Origin: JAKFXL01 sp947085765
GTDB taxonomy: Bacteria > Pseudomonadota > Gammaproteobacteria > Tenderiales > Tenderiaceae
Reading direction: 5' to 3'
Assembly: GCA_947085765.1 (NCBI GenBank)
Contig: CAMTXZ010000147.1
Location: 1 to 22,660 of the forward strand
DNA: 22,660 nucleotides
The notes under the pieces were generated by a model. The model was not told the origin of the DNA and ran no database searches. It saw only the letters and a program-made list of their open reading frames with translations. Both the position numbers and the translations under genes were made by a program. Of the stretch, positions 7,247 through 16,180 are shown in pieces. Within the stretch, counting starts at the first letter, position 1; every line of letters starts with the position of its first letter.

Positions 7247-9841
7247 ATGGCTGATTTTGCACATGAAGTCCTCCCGATAACCATCGAGGAGGAGATGAAA
7301 CAGTCGTACATGGAGTACGCCATGAGTGTCATCGTCGGGCGTGCGCTGCCTGACGTCCGGGATGGACTGAAACCAGTCCACCGACGGGTGCTCTATGCCA
7401 TGAACGTGCTGGGCAATGACTGGAATAAACCTTATAAAAAGTCAGCCCGCGTGGTCGGTGACGTTATCGGTAAGTATCACCCACACGGTGACTCAGCCGT
7501 CTACGACACCATTGTTCGTATGGCCCAGACCTTCTCATTGCGTTACATGCTGGTGGATGGCCAGGGTAACTTCGGTTCCGTCGACGGTGACTCCGCCGCC
7601 GCTATGCGTTACACCGAAGTGCGTATGTCCAAGATCGCCCACGAATTACAGGCCGATCTGGAGAAAGAGACGGTCGATTTTGTCCCCAACTACGACGAAA
7701 CCGAGAGTGAACCGGCGGTATTTCCTACCCGCGTCCCCAATCTGCTGATCAACGGTTCGTCAGGCATTGCGGTCGGTCTGGCAACCAACATCCCGCCCCA
7801 CAACCTCACCGAAGTGGTCAATGGCTGTCTCGCCCTGGTTGATAATCCTGATATTGATATCGCCGGTCTGATGGAATACATCCCCGGCCCTGACTTTCCT
7901 ACCGCCGCCTTTATCAATGGCGCCAGTGGTATCCACGAGGCTTATCACACCGGCCGTGGCCGCATCTACCTGCGTGCCCGCAGCGAAATCGAGATCGATG
8001 AGGCCAAAGATAAACAGACCATCATCATCACCGAGCTGCCGTATCAGGTGAACAAGGCCAATCTGCTGGAAAAGATTGCCGAACTGGTCAAAGAGAAGAA
8101 GGTCGAGGGCATTACCGAGCTGCGTGACGAGTCCGACAAGGACGGTATGCGGGTGGTAATTGAGCTGCGCCGTGGTGAGATGGGCACCGTTGTACTGAAT
8201 AATCTCTATCGCCATACCCAGCTTGAAAATGTCTTTGGTATCAATATGGTTGCCCTGCTCGATGGCCAGCCAAAACTGCTGAATCTGAAGCAGATGATCG
8301 AGGCATTTATCCGCCATCGCCGTGAAGTGGTGACACGGCGCACGATATTTGACCTGCGCAAGGCCCGCGAACGCGGCCACATCCTCGAGGGTCTGGCGGT
8401 AGCGCTGGCCAATATCGATGAGGTGATCGCCTTGATCAAGGCCGCGCCTAGTTCCGCTGAGGCCAAAGAGGCGTTGATGGCGCGCACCTGGCAGGGCGAT
8501 ATGGTGACCGAGATGCTGGCCCGCGCCGACGCCAGCCTGTCACGGCCTGCGGCACTGCCGCCTGAGTTTGGCATGGTAGAGGGTGGTTATCGCCTCTCCA
8601 CTATCCAGGCCCAGGCGATCCTTGATCTGCGCCTGCACCGCCTGACAGGGCTGGAACAGGACAAGATCAAGTCTGAATATAAAGAGATCCTCGACCGCAT
8701 CATCGACCTGCTCGATATTCTCGCCAATCCAGAACGATTGATGCAGGTGATCCGTGATGAACTGGTGCTGATCCGTGATGAGTACGGCGACAAACGTCGC
8801 TCCGAAATCATCTCTAGCCGCATCAATCTGACCCTGGAAGATCTGATCTCGGAAGAGGATGTGGTGGTAACACTCTCGCATACCGGTTACGTCAAGATGC
8901 AGCCGATCTCCATGTACAGCGCCCAGAAACGTGGCGGGCGTGGCAAGGCGGCAACCAGCGTCAAGGAAGAGGATTTTGTCGACAAGCTCTTTGTTGCCAA
9001 TACCCACGACACCATTCTCTGCTTCTCCAGCCGCGGCAAGGTCTACTGGATGAAGGTCTATGAGCTGCCGCAGGCCGGCCGCACCGCGCGTGGTAAACCG
9101 ATTATCAATCTGTTGCCGCTGGAGGAGGGTGAACGTATCAACGCCATTCTGCCGATTCGCGAGTTTGAAGCGGACAAATTTATCTTTATGGCTACCGCCA
9201 GCGGTACCGTGAAAAAGACACCACTGATTGATTTCTCACGTCCGCGCAGCAACGGCATCATCGCGCTTGAGCTGTTTGGTGATGACTGTCTGGTGGGCGT
9301 TGATATCACCGATGGCAGTAATGATGTGATGTTGCTGACCGATGCCGGTAAGGTGGTTCGCTTCAATGAAGAGCATGTCCGCCCGATGGGTCGTACCGCA
9401 CGTGGTGTGCGTGGTATTAGACTTGGAGACGGCCAGCGTGTCATCTCTCTGATCAACGTCAAAGAGGGCGACGTCTTGACCGTGACCGAGAAGGGTTACG
9501 GCAAACGTACCGCCATCAACGATTACCCAGTGCATGGCCGTGGTGGCCAAGGTGTTATCTCGATCCAAACCAATGAGCGTAATGGTCGCGTGGTAGGGGC
9601 AGCACTGGTCAAGAGTGAAGATGAGATCATGCTCATCAGCGACAACGGCACCCTGGTGCGTACCCGTGTGGAGGAGATCTCGGTCATGAGCCGTAATACT
9701 CAGGGCGTCCGCCTGATCCGCTTGAGTGACGACGAAAGCCTGATAGGTGTGCAGCGTATTGTGGATCCTGACGACGACGGTGAAGGTGATGAAAATACAC
9801 TTGGCGATGAGCCGCATGAACAGAGTGATGCAGAAGAGTAA
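7247..9841 (+). CDS. gyrA: DNA gyrase subunit A
   Basis: An 864-residue type IIA topoisomerase subunit; with GyrB it makes negative supercoils using ATP. The N-terminal winged-helix region includes KYHPHGDSAVYDTIVRMAQ and the DNA-cleaving Tyr122 in AAAMRYTEVR. Ser83 and Asp87, the usual quinolone-resistance positions in E. coli numbering, are both the unmutated residues. The GyrA box of the C-terminal pinwheel is present as QKRGGRGK from about residue 560, so this is gyrase and not ParC. The tail is acidic (residues about 840-864), as in other gammaproteobacterial GyrA. The 138-base gap from mtnA has no convincing terminator. A possible -10 (TACTAT near 7158) has no good -35 partner. serC begins 5 bases after the stop, so gyrA leads the long operon. 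Confidence 0.98.
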   Translation: MADFAHEVLPITIEEEMKQSYMEYAMSVIVGRALPDVRDGLKPVHRRVLYAMNVLGNDWNKPYKKSARVVGDVIGKYHPHGDSAVYDTIVRMAQTFSLRYMLVDGQGNFGSVDGDSAAAMRYTEVRMSKIAHELQADLEKETVDFVPNYDETESEPAVFPTRVPNLLINGSSGIAVGLATNIPPHNLTEVVNGCLALVDNPDIDIAGLMEYIPGPDFPTAAFINGASGIHEAYHTGRGRIYLRARSEIEIDEAKDKQTIIITELPYQVNKANLLEKIAELVKEKKVEGITELRDESDKDGMRVVIELRRGEMGTVVLNNLYRHTQLENVFGINMVALLDGQPKLLNLKQMIEAFIRHRREVVTRRTIFDLRKARERGHILEGLAVALANIDEVIALIKAAPSSAEAKEALMARTWQGDMVTEMLARADASLSRPAALPPEFGMVEGGYRLSTIQAQAILDLRLHRLTGLEQDKIKSEYKEILDRIIDLLDILANPERLMQVIRDELVLIRDEYGDKRRSEIISSRINLTLEDLISEEDVVVTLSHTGYVKMQPISMYSAQKRGGRGKAATSVKEEDFVDKLFVANTHDTILCFSSRGKVYWMKVYELPQAGRTARGKPIINLLPLEEGERINAILPIREFEADKFIFMATASGTVKKTPLIDFSRPRSNGIIALELFGDDCLVGVDITDGSNDVMLLTDAGKVVRFNEEHVRPMGRTARGVRGIRLGDGQRVISLINVKEGDVLTVTEKGYGKRTAINDYPVHGRGGQGVISIQTNERNGRVVGAALVKSEDEIMLISDNGTLVRTRVEEISVMSRNTQGVRLIRLSDDESLIGVQRIVDPDDDGEGDENTLGDEPHEQSDAEE

Positions 9842-9846
9842 CAGGC

Positions 9847-10941
9847 ATGGCTAGAGTCTTTAATTTCAGCGCCGGCCCGGCGGTGCTGCCGGAAGAGGTG
9901 TTACAGCAGGCGCAGCAGGAGATGCTGGACTGGCGTGGCAGTGGCATGTCGGTGATGGAGATGAGCCATCGCGGTAAGGAGTACATGTCGATCGCGGCCC
10001 AAGCCGAGGCTGACCTGCGCGAGTTGTTGGCGATACCCGCCAACTACAAGGTGCTCTTCCTGCAGGGCGGCGCCAGCAGCCAGTTTGCGATGGTGCCGAT
10101 GAATCTGCTGCGCGGTAAAAAAAGCGCTGACTACATCAATACCGGCATCTGGTCACAGAAGGCGATTGATGAGGCAAGCCGCTACTGCAAAGTGAATGTG
10201 GCGGCCAGTGCTGAATCAAACAGTTTTAGCCGCGTGCCACGGCAGGACGAACTACAGCTCCATGATGATGCGGCCTATCTGCACTACATTCCTAACGAAA
10301 CTATCGGTGGCCTGGAGTTTCCCTATGTGCCTCAGCCCTCGTCGTTAAGTGGCGAGGTGCCGCTGGTGGCGGATTTCTCATCAACCATTCTGTCACGGCC
10401 GATCGATGTCTCTAAGTTTGGTCTGATCTATGCGGGGGCGCAAAAGAACATTGGTCCTGCCGGCCTGACGGTGGTGATTGTTCGGGAAGATCTGCTGGGC
10501 AATACCATCGCCGGTACACCAACCATGTTCGATTACAAGGTACATGCGGATAACGGTTCGATGTACAACACCCCGGCGACCTATGGCTGGTATCTGGCCG
10601 GGTTGGTATTTGACTGGCTGAAAAAACGCGGCGGCCTTGCCGTCATGGCCGAGACCAATCAACGTAAAGCGGCCAAGCTCTATGCTGCAATTGATGGTTG
10701 TGAATTTTATAACAATCCCATCAATGTAGAGTGTCGCTCCTGGATGAATGTACCTTTCACCCTGGCTGATGCAAAACTTGATGCGCTTTTTTTGCAAGAG
10801 GCGGCCGCGCAAGGACTCACCACCCTCAAAGGCCATCGTCTGTTGGGTGGCATGCGCGCCAGCATCTACAACGCCATGCCGGAGGCGGGGGTGGATGCTT
10901 TGGTCAGATTCATGGCCGACTTTGCAAAGCGTCACGGTTAA
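9847..10941 (+). CDS. serC: phosphoserine aminotransferase
   Basis: A 364-residue class V PLP aminotransferase. It makes O-phosphoserine from 3-phosphohydroxypyruvate and glutamate in serine synthesis, and also serves the pyridoxal phosphate pathway. The N-terminus FNFSAGPAVLPEEVL and the PLP-binding lysine in YAGAQKNIGPAG (Lys200, equivalent to E. coli Lys198) are diagnostic. HRGKEYMSI and LLGGMRASIYNAMPEAGVDALV also match the family. Only 5 bases separate it from gyrA and 6 from pheA, so the three should be cotranscribed, with translation close to coupled. No strong Shine-Dalgarno sequence precedes the ATG. Confidence 0.97.
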   Translation: MARVFNFSAGPAVLPEEVLQQAQQEMLDWRGSGMSVMEMSHRGKEYMSIAAQAEADLRELLAIPANYKVLFLQGGASSQFAMVPMNLLRGKKSADYINTGIWSQKAIDEASRYCKVNVAASAESNSFSRVPRQDELQLHDDAAYLHYIPNETIGGLEFPYVPQPSSLSGEVPLVADFSSTILSRPIDVSKFGLIYAGAQKNIGPAGLTVVIVREDLLGNTIAGTPTMFDYKVHADNGSMYNTPATYGWYLAGLVFDWLKKRGGLAVMAETNQRKAAKLYAAIDGCEFYNNPINVECRSWMNVPFTLADAKLDALFLQEAAAQGLTTLKGHRLLGGMRASIYNAMPEAGVDALVRFMADFAKRHG

Positions 10942-10947
10942 GCGGTC

Positions 10948-12039
10948 ATGAGCGATGTTAATGAAACACTGACACAGGTCCGTAACCGTATCGACCAGCT
11001 GGATGAAGAGATTCAGCTGCTGATAAATGAACGTGCCAAGTGCGCCCAGTCAGTGGCTGAGGTGAAACAGCGCGCTGGCGACAGCGACGCCAACTTCTAT
11101 CGCCCAGAGCGTGAGGCGCAGGTACTGCGCAAGGTGATGGAGCGCAATCAGGGACCGTTGCCGGGTGAAGAGATGGCGCGTCTGTTCCGCGAGATCATGT
11201 CTGCCTGTCTGGCGCTGGAACAGCCGATGCGCATCGCTTTTCTCGGGCCAGCGGGAACCTACACCCATGATGCTGCACTGAAGCAGTTTGGCCACTCTGT
11301 GACTGCCGTGCCCCATGCCACCATCGACGCAGTGTTCCGCGATGTTGAGGCGGGGCTGGCCCATTACGGCGTAGTCCCCGTGGAGAACTCCACTGAAGGG
11401 GTGGTGAACTACACGCTTGATATGTTCATGAATTCGCCTTTACAGATCTGCGGTGAAGTTGAGTTGCGCATTCACCACTGCCTGTTGAGCAAGGAGAGTG
11501 ACCTTGGCAACGTGAAAACTATCTACGCCCATCAACAGACTTTGGCGCAGTGTCGGGAGTGGTTGGATGAACACTGTAATCAAGCGGTGCGTCTGGCCGT
11601 GAGCAGCAATGCTCGCGCGGCACAGATGGTGAGGGAAGATTGCGGTGGAGCAGCAATTGCATCGGTCACGGCCGCTGAGCTGTATGGACTTGATGCCCTA
11701 GTGTGCAACATCGAAGATGAGCCGGATAATACCACCCGTTTTCTGGTGATTGGCCACGCCTCATCGCCCGCCAGCGGCAAGGATAAAACATCAATGCTGC
11801 TGTCCATATCGAACCGTCCCGGCGGACTGGTAAAACTACTTAAACCGCTCTCCGATGCAGCCATCTCCATGACCAGGATCGAGTCGCGTCCGTCGCGGCG
11901 CGGAATGTGGGATTATGTTTTTTTCATCGATATAGAGGGGCATCAAGATGCCCCCGCGGTCGCTGCCGCACTGCAATCTCTAGCTAACGAGGCAGCAATG
12001 ATAAAGATACTCGGCTCCTACCCGGTGGCAGTACTCTAA
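10948..12039 (+). CDS. pheA: bifunctional chorismate mutase / prephenate dehydratase (P-protein)
   Basis: A 363-residue P-protein that turns chorismate into prephenate and then phenylpyruvate for phenylalanine synthesis. Residues 1-92 are an AroQ-type chorismate mutase; Arg12, Arg29, Lys40, Arg55, Glu56 and Gln92 align with the E. coli active-site set. The prephenate dehydratase domain starts at MRIAFLGPAGTYTHDAA and contains VPVENSTEGVV and the TTRF motif near residue 263. A C-terminal ACT domain (about 282-363) carries the ESRPS motif, so feedback inhibition by phenylalanine is expected. The usual GAL(V) motif reads GGLV here, a mild change at the effector site. The next gene encodes the first enzyme of the shikimate pathway. 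Confidence 0.97.
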   Translation: MSDVNETLTQVRNRIDQLDEEIQLLINERAKCAQSVAEVKQRAGDSDANFYRPEREAQVLRKVMERNQGPLPGEEMARLFREIMSACLALEQPMRIAFLGPAGTYTHDAALKQFGHSVTAVPHATIDAVFRDVEAGLAHYGVVPVENSTEGVVNYTLDMFMNSPLQICGEVELRIHHCLLSKESDLGNVKTIYAHQQTLAQCREWLDEHCNQAVRLAVSSNARAAQMVREDCGGAAIASVTAAELYGLDALVCNIEDEPDNTTRFLVIGHASSPASGKDKTSMLLSISNRPGGLVKLLKPLSDAAISMTRIESRPSRRGMWDYVFFIDIEGHQDAPAVAAALQSLANEAAMIKILGSYPVAVL

Positions 12040-12076
12040 ATTTTGAAGAATTTGATAATAGGGCAGGTTTAAAAAA

Positions 12077-13093
12077 ATGATTATTATTTTACGCGCAGAT
12101 GTATCAGATGCAAACGTTCAGGTAGTGGAGCAGAAAATTGCCGCCATGGGCATGAACTCTCATGTTTCGCGTGGCGTTCAGCGCACCGTCATTGGCATTG
12201 TCGGTGATGAGACCAAGGTCGACAAAGAGTCGTTTGAGGCGCTCCCATTTGTCGAGAATGTCATCCGTGTAATGAAGCCTTACAAGATCGTCTCCCGCGA
12301 ATCACACCACTCCGATACGATCATTGATGTGGCTGGTATCCCTATCGGTGGCAATACCATTCAGATTATTGGTGGGCCCTGTTCGGTAGAGACCCCTGAC
12401 CAGATGGCCAAATCGGCAGCGGGTGTTGCGGCAGCGGGTTGCCGCCTGATGCGTGGTGGCGCCTTTAAACCACGTACCAGCCCCTACGCCTTTCAGGGTG
12501 TTGGGGTGGACGGCCTGGATATGTTTCAGACGGCGGCCAGAAAACACAATCTGCCGATCGTCACTGAGTTGATGGATGTGCGCATGCTCGACTCTTTTTT
12601 GGAGCACAAGGTGGACGTGATTCAGATTGGTACCCGCAACATGCAGAATTTCGACCTTCTTAAAGAGGTGGGCAAGGTGCAGGTTCCGGTCATTCTCAAA
12701 CGTGGTATGTCGGCCACTATTTCTGAATGGTTGATGTCAGCCGAATATATTGCTGCCAACGGCAACCACAACATCATCTTCTGTGAGCGTGGTGTGCGTA
12801 GTTTTGAAACGGCCTATCGCAACATGCTTGATGTGACGGCGATCCCAGTGCTCAAACGCGAGACCCATCTGCCGGTCATCATCGACCCAAGCCATGCCGG
12901 TGGTAAGGCGTGGATGGTGCCAGCACTGTCGCGTGCCGCCATTGCTGCCGGGGCCGATGGCCTGTTGATCGAGATGCACCCATCTCCTGCTGAAGCGTGG
13001 TGTGATGCCGATCAGGCACTCAACCCTGAGCAGCTCAGTGAGCTGATGGTGGAGCTGCGTGGCATCGCTCGGGTCATTGGCCGCGATCTCTAA
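12077..13093 (+). CDS. aroF: 3-deoxy-7-phosphoheptulonate (DAHP) synthase, type I-beta with N-terminal ferredoxin-like domain
   Basis: A 338-residue DAHP synthase that condenses phosphoenolpyruvate and erythrose 4-phosphate, the first shikimate step. Residues 1-70 form a small ferredoxin-like domain like that of the Thermotoga maritima enzyme, where it mediates inhibition by aromatic amino acids. The barrel shows IIGGPCSVET, FKPRTSPYAFQG, QIGTRNMQN, LKRGMSATISEW, IDPSHAGG and LIEMHPSPAEAWCDADQAL. Metal ligands Cys102, His273, Glu299 and Asp310 match the Thermotoga set almost residue for residue. It differs from the E. coli AroF/G/H type (I-alpha). In Pseudomonas this position, between pheA and tyrA, is held by hisC. 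Here hisC is absent and DAHP synthase takes its place. The gap to pheA is 37 bases and to tyrA 18. Confidence 0.95.
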   Translation: MIIILRADVSDANVQVVEQKIAAMGMNSHVSRGVQRTVIGIVGDETKVDKESFEALPFVENVIRVMKPYKIVSRESHHSDTIIDVAGIPIGGNTIQIIGGPCSVETPDQMAKSAAGVAAAGCRLMRGGAFKPRTSPYAFQGVGVDGLDMFQTAARKHNLPIVTELMDVRMLDSFLEHKVDVIQIGTRNMQNFDLLKEVGKVQVPVILKRGMSATISEWLMSAEYIAANGNHNIIFCERGVRSFETAYRNMLDVTAIPVLKRETHLPVIIDPSHAGGKAWMVPALSRAAIAAGADGLLIEMHPSPAEAWCDADQALNPEQLSELMVELRGIARVIGRDL

Positions 13094-13111
13094 TAAGATA
13101 ATCTGCCAGCC

Positions 13112-13987
13112 ATGATTAAACAGCTAACCATTATCGGTATTGGGCTGATGGGTGGCTCTCTGGCACGGGCACTCAAACAGCAGGGCTATTGCCATGAAGT
13201 GGTGGGGTGCGGCCGTGACATTAGTCAGCTGCAAAAGGCGTTGGCGCTGGGTGTCATCGACCGTTTTAGCACCGATGTGGGTGAGGCGGTCAGTGGCGCG
13301 GATATGGTTGTGATGGCAGTGCCGCTCGGGGCGATGGAGTCCTGTTTCCGCGCCATGATCGGCCATCTCGCAGTAGATGCCGTCATCACCGATGTAGGCA
13401 GTGCCAAAGAGTGTGTAGTCGTCGCGGCGCAAAATGCCTTTGGCCAACTGCCCAGCGGATTTGTGCCGGGCCACCCCATTGCCGGCACCGAGAAGAGCGG
13501 TGTTGAGGCGTCGTTTGCCACGCTTTATCAAGGGCGCCGCGTCATCCTTACGCCATTGCCTGAATCTGCGCCAGCGGCCGTGACCAAAGTGCGAGCCATG
13601 TGGGAGCAGGCGGGTGCGCAGGTTGACGAGATGGCAGTCCGGCATCATGACGAATTACTGGCGGCCACCAGCCATCTGCCGCAACTACTGGCCTATAGCC
13701 TGGTCAACACTCTGGTGAAGATGGATGAAAGCGAAGCGATATTCCGCTTTGCGGGGAGTGGTTTCAGAGACACAACCCGACTCGCCGGCAGTGATCCCGT
13801 GATGTGGCGCGACATCGCACTGGCTAACAAAGATGCCATTCTCACGATGATAGATCGCTACAGCGATACTTTGCAGCAGCTGCGTGACGCCATTCAAAAA
13901 AGTGATATTGCAGCGCTGGAGTACTCATTCAATCGTGCCAGGACGGCTCGCGCGAATTACATGTATGAGATTAAAGATAAACCCTAA
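13112..13987 (+). CDS. tyrA: prephenate dehydrogenase (cyclohexadienyl dehydrogenase type)
   Basis: A 291-residue monofunctional TyrA that oxidises and decarboxylates prephenate (or arogenate) toward tyrosine. The Rossmann motif is GIGLMGGS (9-16), with an Arg (R35) after the second strand, so NADP or NAD use cannot be decided. TDVGSAK (93-99), GHPIAGTEKSG (His121), ATSHLPQ (His188) and FRDTTRLAGSDPVMWRDI (218-235) are the family's catalytic and substrate motifs. No chorismate mutase or ACT domain is attached. In Pseudomonas this domain is fused to AroA; here the two are separate genes 15 bases apart. The start has no strong ribosome-binding site. Confidence 0.95.
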   Translation: MIKQLTIIGIGLMGGSLARALKQQGYCHEVVGCGRDISQLQKALALGVIDRFSTDVGEAVSGADMVVMAVPLGAMESCFRAMIGHLAVDAVITDVGSAKECVVVAAQNAFGQLPSGFVPGHPIAGTEKSGVEASFATLYQGRRVILTPLPESAPAAVTKVRAMWEQAGAQVDEMAVRHHDELLAATSHLPQLLAYSLVNTLVKMDESEAIFRFAGSGFRDTTRLAGSDPVMWRDIALANKDAILTMIDRYSDTLQQLRDAIQKSDIAALEYSFNRARTARANYMYEIKDKP

Positions 13988-14002
13988 CATGCTGGCATAT
14001 AA

Positions 14003-15307
14003 ATGAATTACGAAAAATTTCTTCTTGCCCCCGGCGGCAGTCTGCAAGGGCGCATTCGCGTTCCAGGCGATAAGTCCATTTCTCATCGTTCTATCATGCT
14101 CGGCTCGCTTGCCGAGGGCACAACCCATGTGAGTGGTTTCCTTGAAGGCGATGACAGCCTGGCCACACTTAAGGCCTTTCGTGCCATGGGGGTGAAGATA
14201 GAGGGGCCGGACAACGGCAAGGTTGTGATCCATGGTGTGGGTATGCATGGGCTGAAGGCGCCAGCGGAGGCGCTTGATCTGGGCAACTCTGGCACCTCGA
14301 TTCGGCTCATGGCGGGACTGTTGGCTGGGCAGGGCTTTGAGGTGGAGATGGTGGGGGATACCTCACTTTCCAAGCGGCCGATGCGTCGTGTCACCGACCC
14401 GCTGAGCCAGATGGGAGCGGTGATTGAGGCGACAGAGAAGGGCACACCGCCGCTGCGGGTCAAGGCTGGTAGCTCGCTTAAGGGGATCAACTACATACTG
14501 CCTATGGCCAGCGCTCAGGTTAAGTCTTCCATCCTGCTTGCCGGCCTCTATGCCGATGGGGTGACCTGTGTAACCGAACCTGCGCCAACCCGTGACCATA
14601 CCGAGCGCATGTTGACGGGTTTTGGTTATACGGTTGAGCGCAATGGGGCGACAGCCTGCCTGTCAGGGGGCGGTCACCTGACGGCAACCGACATCGATGT
14701 GCCAGCGGATATCTCGTCCGCCGCCTTCTTTATGGTCGGCGCCACGATCGCCCCAGGATCTGATGTAGTACTTGAACATGTGGGTGTAAACCCAACCCGT
14801 ACCGGCGTAATCGACATTTTGCGTCTGATGGGGGCCGATCTGGAGCTGCTCAATGAACGTCTGGTCGGAGGCGAGCCAGTTGCCGATATCCGCGTGCGCG
14901 CCAGCAAACTTAAAGGGATTTCTATTCCCGAGGAGCTGGTGCCACTGGCCATCGATGAGTTCCCCGCACTGTTTATAGCTGCCGCCTGCGCCGAAGGCGA
15001 AACGGTGCTGACCGGCGCAGAGGAGCTGCGTGTCAAGGAGAGCGACCGGATTCAGGCAATGGCCGACGGTCTGATACTGATGGGGATCGATGCCAGACCT
15101 ACGGCAGATGGCATTATTATTCGCGGTGGTGACATGCATGGTGCGGTAATAGAGAGCCATGACGATCACCGTATTGCCATGGCCTTTGCCATGGCGGCGC
15201 TGAGATCCTCCTCTGCAATTTCAATCAACGAATGCGCCAACGTGCGCACCTCGTTCCCTGGGTTTGTTGAGCTGGCTGCAAAGGCCGGCTTGATGATCCG
15301 CGTGTAG
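14003..15307 (+). CDS. aroA: 3-phosphoshikimate 1-carboxyvinyltransferase (EPSP synthase)
   Basis: A 434-residue EPSP synthase that joins phosphoenolpyruvate to shikimate 3-phosphate, the sixth shikimate step. It shows PGDKSISHRS (Lys24, Arg29), LDLGNSGTSIRL (92-101), RPMRRV (125-130), MASAQVKS (168-175), PTRDHTERMLTGFG and EELRVKESDR, with HDDHRIAMAFA near the end. The SAQVKS and RPM-R-V patterns and the NPTRTG stretch resemble class II enzymes of the Agrobacterium CP4 kind more than E. coli AroA. Gly97 occupies the position where CP4 has alanine, so the best-known tolerance residue is not present. It is unfused and lies between tyrA and cmk, as expected. Confidence 0.97.
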   Translation: MNYEKFLLAPGGSLQGRIRVPGDKSISHRSIMLGSLAEGTTHVSGFLEGDDSLATLKAFRAMGVKIEGPDNGKVVIHGVGMHGLKAPAEALDLGNSGTSIRLMAGLLAGQGFEVEMVGDTSLSKRPMRRVTDPLSQMGAVIEATEKGTPPLRVKAGSSLKGINYILPMASAQVKSSILLAGLYADGVTCVTEPAPTRDHTERMLTGFGYTVERNGATACLSGGGHLTATDIDVPADISSAAFFMVGATIAPGSDVVLEHVGVNPTRTGVIDILRLMGADLELLNERLVGGEPVADIRVRASKLKGISIPEELVPLAIDEFPALFIAAACAEGETVLTGAEELRVKESDRIQAMADGLILMGIDARPTADGIIIRGGDMHGAVIESHDDHRIAMAFAMAALRSSSAISINECANVRTSFPGFVELAAKAGLMIRV

Positions 15308-15330
15308 TTTGATAGGCAAAAGGCACAATT

Positions 15331-16017
15331 ATGGCCAACACACAGATTCCGGTAATCACCATAGATGGGCCAAGTGGATCGGGCAAAGGCACCATTAGCC
15401 GTTTGCTGGCGAATGAACTCGGCTGGCATTTTCTCGATAGCGGCGCACTCTACCGACTGGTAGCGTTGGCGGCGCGACGCCACGCCATCCCCTTTGATGA
15501 TGAACTTGCGCTGCAAACTTTGGCAGCTCACCTGGATGTACAGTTTGTCTCTGACGATACGGGCCAAGAGACGCGCACTCTGCTTGAAGGAGAGGAGGTC
15601 AGCAACGCCATTAGAAGCGAAGAGAGTGGCAATGATGCCTCTAAAGTAGCGGTTATACAGAGTGTCCGCGATGCGCTTTTGGCACGTCAACGCGCCTTTT
15701 GCCAGCCCCCGGGCCTGGTGGCTGATGGTCGTGATATGGGTACGGTGATATTTCCTGATGCCAAGTTGAAGGTGTTTCTTGACGCGAGCCTTGAAGAGCG
15801 CACCTCCAGACGCCACAAGCAGTTGAAGGAAAAGGGGATTGATGCTAGTATTGATAGCCTTTTCGATGAGCTGGCCGAGCGCGACAGGCGCGACAGGTCC
15901 CGTGCGGTTTCACCGCTTAAGCCAGCAGCAGATGCAGTAATCATTGATTCAAGCGCTCTTGGCATTCAGGAAGTGCTTTCTCAGATACGTCTGCTCTGGC
16001 AGAAAGTCGAAAAGTAA
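15331..16017 (+). CDS. cmk: cytidylate (CMP/dCMP) kinase
   Basis: A 228-residue kinase that phosphorylates CMP and dCMP with ATP in pyrimidine recycling. The P-loop is GPSGSGKGT (13-21). FLDSGALYRLVALAA matches the CMP-binding region, and DGRDMGTVIFPDAKLKVFLDAS and RDRRDRSRAVSPL are the other family motifs. The length is nearly that of E. coli Cmk (227). AAGG precedes the start with good spacing, and the gene begins 23 bases after aroA. The cmk-rpsA order is conserved across Gammaproteobacteria. Confidence 0.97.
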   Translation: MANTQIPVITIDGPSGSGKGTISRLLANELGWHFLDSGALYRLVALAARRHAIPFDDELALQTLAAHLDVQFVSDDTGQETRTLLEGEEVSNAIRSEESGNDASKVAVIQSVRDALLARQRAFCQPPGLVADGRDMGTVIFPDAKLKVFLDASLEERTSRRHKQLKEKGIDASIDSLFDELAERDRRDRSRAVSPLKPAADAVIIDSSALGIQEVLSQIRLLWQKVEK

Positions 16018-16180
16018 AATGTAGAGTACGGCTTGGGTTTTTAGATAGTCCATTGCTGTTGATGCATGATTTTTTTGGTGGTCTGCTTGCAGGCCGTTGA
16101 TATACAACTCCGCTTTGAGCGGATTAACAACTCTCCAGAGATACCCAGGATTGGCTTGGGTAGGGAAAAGGTAACCACGA
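16018..16180 (+). promoter_or_regulatory. rpsA leader with two hairpins before the start codon
   Basis: The 163-base gap between cmk and rpsA has no gene. Two perfect hairpins lie in its last half: TCCGC/GCGGA around TTTGA (16109-16123), and TACCCA/TGGGTA around a 9-base loop that begins GGA (16142-16162). AAAAGG (16166-16171) then precedes the ATG by 9 bases. In E. coli the rpsA start region is a set of hairpins recognised by S1 itself for autogenous control. The layout here is similar, so the same kind of control is inferred. A good promoter was not identified. Confidence 0.5.

Noticed and set aside
15166..15816. Minus-strand 216-codon open frame opposite aroA/cmk
   Set aside because: It is antisense to the well-supported aroA end and cmk, resembles no known family, and lacks a start signal; the same holds for other long antisense frames across gyrA and rpoA-like regions of this window.
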